From JAHCIE01 sp034431435 (GTDB taxonomy: Bacteria; Chloroflexota; Anaerolineae; Epilineales; JAHCIE01), in NCBI GenBank assembly GCA_034431435.1, contig DAOUDG010000109.1:62001-126000 (forward strand): 64,000 bases of DNA, in the 5' to 3' direction. Made by a program: the position numbers and the translations under genes. Every line of letters starts with the position of its first letter. The first letter of the stretch is position 1. A model generated the notes under the pieces. The model searched no databases and was not told where the DNA came from. It saw only the letters and a program-made list of their open reading frames with translations. Shown piece by piece: positions 33,301-40,660 of this stretch.

Positions 33301-35390
33301 TGGGGCGGCGTGGTGTCCTGCGAGGTATCCGCCAGGCCGCCGGTCACGGCGAGGGCGAAGGGCTGCGGTCCGTGGGGGGCGTTGTACGCGCTGACTGTGA
33401 CGGTGTAGACGCCGGTCGCCAGGCCCAGATCCGGCCTCGGCAGGAAGACGCCCTCTTCGACGTTCACTCGGTCGGCGCGGCCGCCCGGCTCCGATGCCGT
33501 GGGGTTCAGGCCCTGGGTAACGTTCCCCAGGTACAGGCGACCATCGGGGGCCTGGACGCGCAGGTCCAGGTCGTTGGTGACGTTGCCCAGACTGCCATAC
33601 GCAGCCGGGTAGTCGGTCCACGCCAGCACCAGCCGTAGCGGCTCGCTGGTGTCGGTGACGGTGACCCTGTAGGTGGCCTGCTGGCCCGTGGTCACGCCCG
33701 TCGCCTCGTCGACCACCCACAGGCGGTGTCTCTCGCCGGCGAAGCCTAACGAGCGATCCAGGTTGATGAAGCCCCAGCCCTGAGTGTTATTTGGGACGCG
33801 CCCCTCGCGCTCGGCGTCGCGCGCTCCGCTCGCCAGTTCGGTCGTGCCCGCCAGGAGGGTGGCCTTCAGGAGGGCCGCCGAGGGAGCCAGGGCGCGGCTT
33901 GCATCTGGCGCGCCGACAGGATACCAGCCATCCGTGAAGTACTGGCGGATGAGGGCCAGGCCACCAGCGACGGTCGGGGCGGCCATGCTGGTGCCAGACA
34001 ATGACACATAGCCGCTGTTCATGGGGCCGATCTTGCCGTCCGATTGGGCCGAGATGACTGTCCCCGGCGCGAGGAGCGTTGGCTTGATGCGCCCGTCCTG
34101 GGTCGGCCCGACGCTGAAGGTCTCCGCGCCGACGCTGATAATGCTCTTGGCGGTGGCAGGCGGCCCGACCCGCTGGTCGTTGCCGTTGGCGAAGACGACG
34201 AGCATATCCTTGTGCCGCCACATGGCGTCGTCCACTGCGCGGGTGAGTTGGGTGTATATTTGCTCGTTGTGGATCTCACCCCAGCTGTTGTTGTGGATAC
34301 GTGCGCCGTCGGCGTACTGATTCTCGAAGATGGCGGCCACGTCACCCAGGGCCGGGACGGGGAAGTACGCGCCGTCGGCGAGGTCGGTGAAGGACAGGCG
34401 GGCCTTGGGGGCCATACCCTGGCCTTCGGGGCTATTGGATGCGCCAGGGATACCTGCGTTGTCACAGGCCGCCGTGGCTCCGACGTGGGTTCCGTGGCCC
34501 TCCATGTCCTCGCCGTCGCCCGTGAAGCGCCAGTAGTTGACGATCTTGCGGTGGGCCGCGTCGGGCGGCCGGGTTTGGTCGCGCTCGACCATCTGTACCT
34601 GGGGCTGGCTTGGGTCGTAGAAACACTCGTGGTCCCAGTCGATGCCGGAATCGGCCAACCCAATGATCTGACCCTGGCCTAGCAGCCCCCGATCCCAGAT
34701 GGGCCGCGAGTTCGCGATGCCCGACTGGATGCGCCACGATTCCTGGGCATTGCGCACGCCGATGGGGCGTGCTTCCTCGATCCAGCGCACAGCATCGACG
34801 GCGGCCAGGGCAGGCAGGCGGTCGGCCCTCAGCGAGACCTGAAGGTCGCGGTCACGCACGGCGAGAGTCCGGCCGCCCAGGCTGTCGGCGGCCTTGGCGA
34901 CGCTGTCGACGCCCTCGCCATCGTGGACGACTATGTTGACCGTCACGGGGGCATCGCTCTTGGTGTCCACAGTGCGCGCTAGGCGGAATGCCGGCTCGAA
35001 CGCGCCGAGGTAGCGGACGAAGGGCAGCGCGCGCACTGCCTCAGCCCCCGAAGGCTCGATGCGGGCGACGAAACCGAAGTCGGGCAGGTAATCGTCAAGG
35101 CGCACGCCGAGGTGGGCGAGAGTGTCGCGCCACTCAGGCTGCACCGGTCCGCTGACTTGCAGCACGTAGTAGCGCGATGAGGGCGGGCGCGACCAGGCGG
35201 CGCGCTCGCCCAGGTCGAACCGGTGGCTGCCGCTATCGAGGGCATAGCCGTTGACGACCAGAGGCGGATGGGGCGACTCCTGGGCCTGACCCGGTATTGG
35301 ACGACCGATGAGGGTAAGGGCGGCCAGACAGAGCACTATCAGGACGCGCGCGATACTGCGACGGCCCCGCGAGGGTGGAGGTAGGCGCAT
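30333..35390 (-). CDS. Secreted subtilisin-carboxypeptidase multidomain protein (S8 + M14)
   Basis: A 1685-residue exported protein starting at 35390 with a signal peptide (residues 1-36, cut near GQA-Q). Domains by eye: prodomain-like region (40-200); S8 subtilase with Asp247 (LADSGID), His299 (GHGTHVG) and Ser468 (GTSMAAP); a beta-rich domain (555-690); Big_5/SbsA-type Ig domain (697-790); PKD (about 820-895); a lectin-like region; second PKD (1100-1178); two fibronectin III domains (1186-1366); and M14 zinc carboxypeptidase (1370-1670) with HxxE at 1437-1440, His1573 and Glu1641. It ends in a Pro-Thr tail with no anchor. Endo- and exopeptidase on one chain suggests complete degradation of extracellular protein. 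Confidence 0.88.
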   Translation of the reverse strand: MRLPPPSRGRRSIARVLIVLCLAALTLIGRPIPGQAQESPHPPLVVNGYALDSGSHRFDLGERAAWSRPPSSRYYVLQVSGPVQPEWRDTLAHLGVRLDDYLPDFGFVARIEPSGAEAVRALPFVRYLGAFEPAFRLARTVDTKSDAPVTVNIVVHDGEGVDSVAKAADSLGGRTLAVRDRDLQVSLRADRLPALAAVDAVRWIEEARPIGVRNAQESWRIQSGIANSRPIWDRGLLGQGQIIGLADSGIDWDHECFYDPSQPQVQMVERDQTRPPDAAHRKIVNYWRFTGDGEDMEGHGTHVGATAACDNAGIPGASNSPEGQGMAPKARLSFTDLADGAYFPVPALGDVAAIFENQYADGARIHNNSWGEIHNEQIYTQLTRAVDDAMWRHKDMLVVFANGNDQRVGPPATAKSIISVGAETFSVGPTQDGRIKPTLLAPGTVISAQSDGKIGPMNSGYVSLSGTSMAAPTVAGGLALIRQYFTDGWYPVGAPDASRALAPSAALLKATLLAGTTELASGARDAEREGRVPNNTQGWGFINLDRSLGFAGERHRLWVVDEATGVTTGQQATYRVTVTDTSEPLRLVLAWTDYPAAYGSLGNVTNDLDLRVQAPDGRLYLGNVTQGLNPTASEPGGRADRVNVEEGVFLPRPDLGLATGVYTVTVSAYNAPHGPQPFALAVTGGLADTSQDTTPPHVVATVPGIGATGVPITATLALTFSEAMTRDSVSQALTLTPSTAGNLTWDGASLRFTPSAPLSPQTAYTVTVSTAATDLAGNSLAQPFRLTFSTGAPIIVTPTPSPPPPAPGVPIGPASAYTGVPIALYAAPADPGRSLRYRFDFGDGAALTIDAAPPTTWARASHAWARAGRYDVRVQSLDAAGQASPWSASLAVVVSDAPADLVTAATGNGAAVISLRPGETQQAQTFIASAGSLSSVSLALAKESPAPTFPLLVSVTNDPGVANLILGDAPAAPPPASRAMVDKARPVPIGAAWGLVTPTDVSSTAPAGPDWVRVTLNKPLDLGANQRVYVIARPYEAGMGAYLWRTDDRNPYRRGEFYRGSDWQRDARTDALLRVTLGGSLPNLAPLTPPAPLGPPRVDTHTAAMYRAIADDPNGNVTQLVLDWGDGTQAALAAPTGGGIVATSHAWQRPGVYPVRARAVDAAGATSAWGPASTVTVSGIDAISPVISDVAVLSVTLSSAVITWTTDEPAIGQVDFGPTALYGDSLAGGLVTTRHSVLLSGLRAATTYHFRVGAVDAAGNSAASVDNTFRTAAPGNDPPQLTAVHARYVTATGARITWRTDRAATSYVELSVPPGSPVSLGSGDLTTEHNVELTGLIPGLQYHYRVRSDDGQGNQVLGDDRTFTTRSQAPWTMYHSYARVNSLQSELQRLAAEFPEVVTLTSIGRSRQDRDILALKLSDNPTTDEDEPEVVLTSGLHAREWIAVETLLYTTYELVNRYGIDPEVTRLLDGRQVWILPMLNPDGRVIDGYDDGIDPSHSRDWRKNARDNNADGAWDVCDGVDLNRNFELGWGIGASSSPCHEEYQGASAWSESETEALRQFVLARRAQVVTDIHAYGNEILYPWGYRMTPAPDDARLKAVGAELAALVPNTSARQAGLYGAEGGAFDDWAYASRHALTFTLEVGAADRPAAASILTVVAPYRPLLQRLIDMAADPWGTPPGPTPTP

Positions 35391-35554
35391 GGCTATCCGA
35401 ATCGAACGACCCCCTGCGATAGCGAGGGCGGGTTGGGCGGGGGGACGAGCGCGGATCATTATATCACGTCTCGCGCCCGGTATGGATATAGACGCGCTAC
35501 GCGCTCGGAAGTCACGCCCCACCCCAGAAATGGAACGAATCTGGAGCGGAGCGT

Positions 35555-35583
35555 TTGACATTCGAGGCAGAAGAGCATAAAAC
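35555..35583 (+). promoter_or_regulatory. Possible promoter of the two-component system
   Basis: TTGACA (35555-35560), 17-base spacer, TAAAAC (35578-35583). The -35 is perfect, the -10 poor, as expected for a regulated promoter. On the opposite strand a TATAAT (35463-35458) may be the -10 of the protease gene. Confidence 0.4.
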
Positions 35584-35615
35584 GAAGCGTGTCTTGCGTC
35601 AAAGGGGATTCTGGG

Positions 35616-36344
35616 ATGCGTGAGCGTACGTCCACGGCGGAACAGCTGACGGCCCTGGTCGTCGACGATGAACAGCGGCTGCGGGACCTGGTACGCGACT
35701 ACCTGACCCGTGAAGGCTATGAGGTTGTCACGGCCGCGGACGGCCTGACGGCGGTCGAGGTAGCGCGGCGGCACGGGCCGGACATTGTGGTGCTGGACCT
35801 GATGCTGCCCGGCATCGATGGGTTGGAGGTGTGTCGCCGCCTGCGCGCCTTCTCGGATGCGTACGTGATCATGCTCACGGCCAGGGCCGAGGAGGTCGAT
35901 CGCATCGTGGGTTTGGAAGTGGGCGCCGACGACTACCTGACCAAGCCATTCTCGCCGCGCGAACTGGTGGCCCGGGTGCGGGCCATGCTCCGCCGTCCAC
36001 GCCGGGGCGTGTCAGTCGGATTGCCTGAGACAGGTCTACCCCAACGCTTTGGCGATCTGGTCATCGACGAGGCGCGCCACGAAGTGACCCTTAGCCGTAC
36101 AGTTGTGGGCCTGACGCCCCTGGAATATAGCCTCTTGGGGACTCTGGCGGCTCAGCCTGGCCGGGTCTACACGCGCAGCCAACTTCTAGAGCAGGTATGG
36201 GGGCCTGACTACTTTGGTGACGACCACGTCGTTGACGTACACATTGGAAATCTACGCAAGAAGTTGGGCGACGAGCCGGCCGCGCCGCGCTTCATCGAAA
36301 CCGTGCGGGGCGTGGGCTATCGCTTCGTTGGCGAGGAGAGGTAA
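35616..36344 (+). CDS. OmpR/PhoB-family response regulator
   Basis: A 242-residue transcription regulator. The receiver domain (about 11-125) has the acidic pair in VVDDEQ, the phosphorylated Asp in VVLDLMLPGIDG and Lys in YLTKPFSPREL. The C-terminal winged helix (about 145-240) has LTPLEYSLLGTLAAQPGRVYTRSQLLEQVWG and VDVHIGNLRKKLGD. It is followed 17 bases later by its kinase. AAAGGGG upstream supports the ATG at 35616. Likely targets are the downstream Met-rich genes, where repeated TCTTGA boxes occur. Confidence 0.92.
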   Translation: MRERTSTAEQLTALVVDDEQRLRDLVRDYLTREGYEVVTAADGLTAVEVARRHGPDIVVLDLMLPGIDGLEVCRRLRAFSDAYVIMLTARAEEVDRIVGLEVGADDYLTKPFSPRELVARVRAMLRRPRRGVSVGLPETGLPQRFGDLVIDEARHEVTLSRTVVGLTPLEYSLLGTLAAQPGRVYTRSQLLEQVWGPDYFGDDHVVDVHIGNLRKKLGDEPAAPRFIETVRGVGYRFVGEER

Positions 36345-36361
36345 TTGCCAGGAATGCGCCC

Positions 36362-37468
36362 ATGAATGGATTGCGAACGCGCCTCCTGCTCTCCTATCTG
36401 GCCGTCGTCGGTGTCGGCCTGCTGACCCTGTTCGTGGCCACTCTCGCCCTCGGCCCGACCCTGTTCGACCGCGTGATGGGCGGCATGATGGGGCCGGGTG
36501 GCATGATGGGCGGCATGATGGCCGGAGTGCAGCAGAGTACCAGCCAGGCCTTCCAGACGGCCATGTTTCAGGCGCTCGTGCTGAGTGCGCTGGCGGCTGG
36601 CCTGGCGGCGGTGGTGGTGAGTCTCCTGGTCTCGTCGCGTATTGTCACGCCTATTCAACGCCTGTTACGCGCCAGCCAGCGCATCGCGGCCGGTCACTAC
36701 ACCGAGCGCGTGCCTGTGAGCGGCCAGGATGAGCTGGCCGCTCTGGCGACCCAGTTCAATACGATGGCTGCGGAGTTGGAGACCGTCGAGCGGCGGCGCG
36801 TCGCGCTCATCGGAGACGTGGCCCATGAGTTACGGACGCCCCTGGCGACGCTGGAAGGATACACTGAGGGGTTGCTGGACGGGGTGGTACAGCCGACGCC
36901 GACGACGTGGGCAATACTGCACGACGAAGTCGGACGCCTGAAGCGTCTGGTGCAAGACCTCCAGGAACTGTCGCGCGCTGAGGCTCACCAGTTGCCGGTC
37001 TCGCCCTCTCCGCAGGCGCCTTCGGACCTGGTCAATGGGGCTGTAGCGCGTCTCACGCCTCAGTTCATGGATAAGCGTATCGAGCTGATCGTCCAGGTCT
37101 CGCGGACTCTGCCCCAGGTGCAGGCCGACCCCGATCGTATCACTCAGGTTCTCATCAACCTGCTGGGCAATGCCCTGAGGTACACGCCCGAAGGTGGGAC
37201 CGTCACAGTGACGGCCGAGCGAGGCGATCGCGTGGTCATCTTTCGCATCGCCGACACAGGCATGGGTATCGCCAGCGAGGATCTGCCCCACGTCTTCGAG
37301 CGTTTCTACCGCGTCGACAAGGCCCGCTCGCGCGCCCTGGGTGGGGCCGGCATTGGCCTGACCATCGCCAAGGCCATAGTCGAGGCCCACGGCGGCCAGG
37401 TTTGGGCGGCCAGCGCGGGCCTGGGCGAGGGCGCTACGTTCTCCTTCTCCCTGCCCTTCGCGCCCTAG
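36362..37468 (+). CDS. Sensor histidine kinase with Met-rich outer loop
   Basis: A 368-residue membrane kinase. Two membrane segments (about 8-30 and 70-92) bracket a short outer loop that holds a Met/Gly cluster at residues 39-54 (MGGMMGPGGMMGGMMA). A HAMP linker (about 93-146), HisKA with His155 in DVAHELRTPLATLEGY, and HATPase with N box VLINLLGNALRYTPEG, DTGMGI and GGAGIGLTI follow. Met clusters of this kind bind Cu(I) or Ag(I) in other proteins, so a copper-sensing role is plausible. The equally Met-rich DUF305 gene downstream strengthens the link. This is inference; the kinase core itself is certain. Confidence 0.9.
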   Translation: MNGLRTRLLLSYLAVVGVGLLTLFVATLALGPTLFDRVMGGMMGPGGMMGGMMAGVQQSTSQAFQTAMFQALVLSALAAGLAAVVVSLLVSSRIVTPIQRLLRASQRIAAGHYTERVPVSGQDELAALATQFNTMAAELETVERRRVALIGDVAHELRTPLATLEGYTEGLLDGVVQPTPTTWAILHDEVGRLKRLVQDLQELSRAEAHQLPVSPSPQAPSDLVNGAVARLTPQFMDKRIELIVQVSRTLPQVQADPDRITQVLINLLGNALRYTPEGGTVTVTAERGDRVVIFRIADTGMGIASEDLPHVFERFYRVDKARSRALGGAGIGLTIAKAIVEAHGGQVWAASAGLGEGATFSFSLPFAP

Positions 37469-37479
37469 TGGCCGCCGTA

Positions 37480-37545
37480 TCTTGACCGAATCTTGAGCTT
37501 ATTCGCCCTGTTCTCTTGATGCCAGTGCGCTACACTGGCTATAGA
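37480..37545 (+). promoter_or_regulatory. TCTTGA boxes and promoter ahead of the DUF305 gene
   Basis: TCTTGA occurs at 37480-37485, 37491-37496 (11-base period) and 37514-37519. The third overlaps the -35 TTGATG (37516-37521), which is followed after 18 bases by TATAGA (37540-37545). Direct repeats one helical turn apart upstream of or over the -35 are the usual layout for OmpR/PhoB-type regulators. Confidence 0.5.
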
Positions 37546-37598
37546 GTAAGCCACGCGGCGCACAAGCGCCGTTGGATCATCAAGAGAGGATTGCGAAG

Positions 37599-38288
37599 AT
37601 GAAGGCGCGTACAATGACTGTTATGGTGGTCAGTCTGATAGCTATCCTGCTGGCGCTGGGCCTGACGGGCGTGGCGCTGGCGCAACGCCCGCTAGGGAAT
37701 TGGGGCAATGGCGGCATGATGGGGAACTGGGGGCGCGGCGGTATGATGGGGAATTGGGGGCGCGGCGGCATGCTGGGTACGCCATGGGGAACCAGCGCCG
37801 CCAATCAGCCCTACGACCTGCGCTTCCTGGACGAGATGATTGCCCACCATGCGATGGGCGTGCTGATGACGCAGCATATGGCTGAGGACTCGACCCGACC
37901 AGAGATGCGCGACCTGGCGCAGCGAATCATCAGCGCTCAGCAGCGTGAGATCACCCAGATGCAGGCCTGGCGGCAGCAGTGGTATCCCAATGCGTCTCGT
38001 AGCGCGACGATGGGGCCTGGGATGATGGGCGGTATGATGGGGTCAGGAATGATGGGGGGCGCGATGGGCGGGATGATGCGTCGGATGCACCCCAGCGCCG
38101 ACCTGGACCAGATGTTCATGCAAATGATGATTCCCCATCATGAGGACGCCATCAGCATGGCTAACACGGCCTTGCAGCAGGCGCAGCGCCCGGAGATCGA
38201 GGCCCTGGCCCAGGCGATTGTCGCCGCGCAGACGGCCGAGATCCAGGAGATGCGCGACTACCTGCGCGACTGGTACGGCATCCGCTAG
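37599..38288 (+). CDS. DUF305 protein with Met/Gly-rich repeats
   Basis: A 229-residue exported protein with signal peptide (1-28, ALA-Q). A three-fold repeat of GGMMGNWGR type (about residues 33-58, a 27-base DNA repeat) precedes the first DUF305 helix pair with the metal-type motif MIAHHAMGVLMTQHM. A second Met-rich stretch (MGPGMMGGMMGSGMMGGAMGGMM) leads to the second copy MMIPHHEDAISMA. The His-His and Met-rich motifs suggest binding of copper or another soft metal outside the membrane. AGAGAGG precedes the ATG. It follows the Met-rich sensor kinase and shares its theme. Confidence 0.88.
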   Translation: MKARTMTVMVVSLIAILLALGLTGVALAQRPLGNWGNGGMMGNWGRGGMMGNWGRGGMLGTPWGTSAANQPYDLRFLDEMIAHHAMGVLMTQHMAEDSTRPEMRDLAQRIISAQQREITQMQAWRQQWYPNASRSATMGPGMMGGMMGSGMMGGAMGGMMRRMHPSADLDQMFMQMMIPHHEDAISMANTALQQAQRPEIEALAQAIVAAQTAEIQEMRDYLRDWYGIR

Positions 38289-38315
38289 ACTCATACCCAA
38301 TGGAGGAGGTTGTTC

Positions 38316-38813
38316 GTGGTTATTACTCGTTTTCGATGCAGACCGCATTGGCTTGTGGCTGGGGCGTTGCTCGCCGTGTTGCTGGTTGGAGTAACAGCCT
38401 GCGCCTCTACCGCGTCCCCTACACCGGCCTCGACCGCCCCAGGGGGCGCGGCCGCCGGTCCGCAGCTCAGTATCGATAAGCCCGTCGTCGATTTCGGCAA
38501 AGCTGCCTATGATCAGATGGTGCAGCCGATGTGGACGCTCACCAACACGGGTACGGCGCCGCTTCAGATCAGAGACTTCACACTGGATGTCAAGGAGGGC
38601 TGCTGACCGCCCCAACTGACCGTCGGTACGACGGTCCTCAAGCCGGGGCAGGTGACGACAGTTCTGCCGGGCGAGTCGGTGAAGGTCACGACGCAGCTGG
38701 CCATGCCGCGCGGCATGGGGGGGCCTCACGACTTTCAGTGGACGATTGTATCCAACGCTGCAACTCAGGCTGAGCAGGTTCTGACCCTCAAGGTCGAGTA
38801 CCCGAAGCCATAA
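38316..38813 (+). CDS. DUF1573-like lipoprotein with in-frame UGA (candidate selenoprotein)
   Basis: The GTG at 38316 has GGAGGAGG 6 bases upstream. A lipoprotein signal (lipobox VGVTAC) and a Thr/Ala/Pro linker lead to an Ig-like domain typical of DUF1573 (VVDFGKAAYDQMVQPMWTLTNTGTAPLQI). At codon 97 (38604-38606) TGA interrupts KEGC-TGA-PPQLTVG, after which the same frame runs cleanly for 68 codons to TAA. From memory, relatives have CysCysProPro here, so TGA replaces the second Cys. Readings: selenocysteine insertion (a hairpin follows the TGA), a nonsense mutation, or a sequencing error. Without readthrough the product is a 96-residue truncated lipoprotein. The gene lies 27 bases after the DUF305 gene. 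Confidence 0.7.
38609..38649 (+). promoter_or_regulatory. Hairpin after the in-frame UGA (bacterial SECIS-like)
   Basis: GACCGTC (38618-38624) and GACGGTC (38630-38636) form a perfect 7-base stem with loop GGTAC; GCCCC (38609-38613) and GGGGC (38645-38649) can close a lower stem across an internal loop. The apical loop begins 18 bases after the TGA and starts with GG, features reported for bacterial SECIS elements. GC-rich DNA forms such hairpins by chance, so the support is moderate. Confidence 0.4.
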
Positions 38814-38954
38814 CCTGTGGCGCGAGGCTGGCATGCCCAGCCACGAGATATGAGCGGAGCCGCTCCGGCGCGGTGGGTCGTCCGGGGCCTCGTCTGTGCC
38901 GCCCGCGCTCCCCGAAGGCCCGTGGACGATTGTGTCTGTCCGCGGGCCGCTGAC

Positions 38955-40442
38955 TCATCCGCCCTGACAGCCGGGACTCTGAGACTCCACACGATAGACG
39001 CTGAAATCGGCATTCTGATAGGACAGCTTGAAGCAGGCTGCGCGCCGCTCGACGGTGTGGCGGGCGTCGGCCTGGTTCTGCGGCTCGATGTCCGGCGGTC
39101 CGATGACCAGGTAGGTCACGCCCTCGCGCGCCAGGAAGGCGAGAAACTCGGCATCGTCGGGCATGACGTGGAAGGCGATGGACCGCCGTTCCGTGAAGAG
39201 GGCCGCTGCACGCGGCTTCATGAAGGCAATCACGGCGTCGTCTGGGGGTGCGTCGCGGAGAAAGCCGAACAAGGCAACGCTTGTGGGCGCGCCGATGCCG
39301 CGTTGCAGCGGGCCGAAGTCGAGATGGGCGTAACGTGCAGCGTACGAAAGGGCGACGGCGACGAGGAAGGCAGCCAGGACACCCCGACGGAGGCGCGGCC
39401 GACCCAGGCGCTGGAGGCCGTCGATGCCCATGAAGGTGTAGCCAACGACGAGGGGGATAAGCGGGATGAGGAAGCGTGTGCCCTGGAACGCGCTCCACCC
39501 TAGAATCATGAGCGCGTACAGGGGCACGAAGATGTCGACGGCGGAGACTCGCCGCCAGGCCAGGACATAGCCACCAGCCGCCAGGCCGAGTATGACCACC
39601 AGCAGCGCGACCGAGAGGGGGAGATTGACGCCGTTCCACCATGGGCTGCCGAAGGCAGCGGCGTAGCGCAACGCATTGGCGGCGACAGCAGCGGGGCGAG
39701 GATCGAAGAAAAGCGCGCCGCCCAACGCGCCCAGAGTGAGCCACTGGACCAGGGCGAGAGCAGCAAAGGCCAGGACGGTGTAGCCAGATAGCCACGTGAT
39801 GCGTCGCCACCGAATCAGGTCATAGGCGATCACGGTTGGGATGAGGACGATACCAGCATTGCGTGTCCAACAGGCCAGGCACACGGCCGCCGCGACCGTC
39901 AGCCCGTCGCGGCCATGCGGCCGCGGCTGGCGGCCCGCGCGGTCGGCTGCCAGCAGGGCCAGGGTGGTGACCAGGAGAAAGGGTATATCCGAGAGGACAT
40001 TGTCCTTGAAACTCCAGAAATAAGGGTTGAAGCCAACAACGGTGACGGCGGCGACTAGGCTCCAGGGAGCCAGGCGATCTCGCCACAGGGCGGCAAGAGC
40101 CGCCAGGCTGGCGAGGAAGACGGGAATGAGGGCGCCCTTCATGGCGTCCAGGTCCAGGCCCCGCAGGCGATACACAGGCGCGAGAAGCAGCGGCAGGAGC
40201 GGCGGGTAGGCAGGCGGTTGCGCGGGATAGGCGGGGTTGTAGATGAAGCGGCTCGTTCGATAGTCGCTGCCTGTGGCAATGTTCTTTGCGTGCTGGATGT
40301 ACATGGCGAAGTCATCGCCCCAGTCGTGGCCGGGGCGAATCGTCAAGGTGTGCCATGCGCCTACCAGGGCGATGACGACGGCCAGCGCGATGAGTGGGAC
40401 ACGCGAGGCATGGGGGGCGGGGGGCAACGGTTCACAAGGCAT
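38955..40442 (-). CDS. PMT/GT39-type membrane glycosyltransferase
   Basis: A 495-residue membrane protein with about ten segments. The first outer loop contains HDWGDDFAMYIQHAKNI, with the acidic pair typical of GT-C enzymes (ArnT/PMT), then NPAYPAQPPAYPPLLPLLLAP. The C-terminal 120 residues form a soluble outer domain. Such enzymes transfer a sugar from a polyprenyl phosphate carrier to protein or lipid on the outer face. The gene stands alone; its acceptor is unknown. GAGGGAG lies about 14 bases before the ATG. Confidence 0.82.
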   Translation of the reverse strand: MPCEPLPPAPHASRVPLIALAVVIALVGAWHTLTIRPGHDWGDDFAMYIQHAKNIATGSDYRTSRFIYNPAYPAQPPAYPPLLPLLLAPVYRLRGLDLDAMKGALIPVFLASLAALAALWRDRLAPWSLVAAVTVVGFNPYFWSFKDNVLSDIPFLLVTTLALLAADRAGRQPRPHGRDGLTVAAAVCLACWTRNAGIVLIPTVIAYDLIRWRRITWLSGYTVLAFAALALVQWLTLGALGGALFFDPRPAAVAANALRYAAAFGSPWWNGVNLPLSVALLVVILGLAAGGYVLAWRRVSAVDIFVPLYALMILGWSAFQGTRFLIPLIPLVVGYTFMGIDGLQRLGRPRLRRGVLAAFLVAVALSYAARYAHLDFGPLQRGIGAPTSVALFGFLRDAPPDDAVIAFMKPRAAALFTERRSIAFHVMPDDAEFLAFLAREGVTYLVIGPPDIEPQNQADARHTVERRAACFKLSYQNADFSVYRVESQSPGCQGG

Positions 40443-40498
40443 GCGCGAGCCAGAACTCCCTCGTAACTACGCCTGTGGCGTTATGTCAGACAGGCATG

Positions 40499-40527
40499 AG
40501 TATAGCGAGAGTCGGTGGCATTGGCAA
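40499..40527 (-). promoter_or_regulatory. Promoter of the glycosyltransferase gene
   Basis: On the minus strand TTGCCA (40527-40522) and TATACT (40504-40499) are 17 bases apart, about 57 bases before the start codon. Confidence 0.7.
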
Positions 40528-40562
40528 GCCCGGACCCGTTCGCCTATCCGGCCCCAGTTCGC

Positions 40563-40568
40563 TATAAT
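40563..40568 (+). promoter_or_regulatory. -10 box ahead of the cyclase-domain gene
   Basis: Exact TATAAT, about 93 bases before the chosen GTG start. No good -35 was found. It is divergent from the glycosyltransferase promoter. Confidence 0.45.
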
Positions 40569-40660
40569 GACAGGCAGCGGCAGCGTGCTGCCGGGTTCCA
40601 ATGGCTTGTCTCCACTCGTTGCTCTCCCATGCACTTGGCAGTCTGCGCCGGAAGGCAGAT

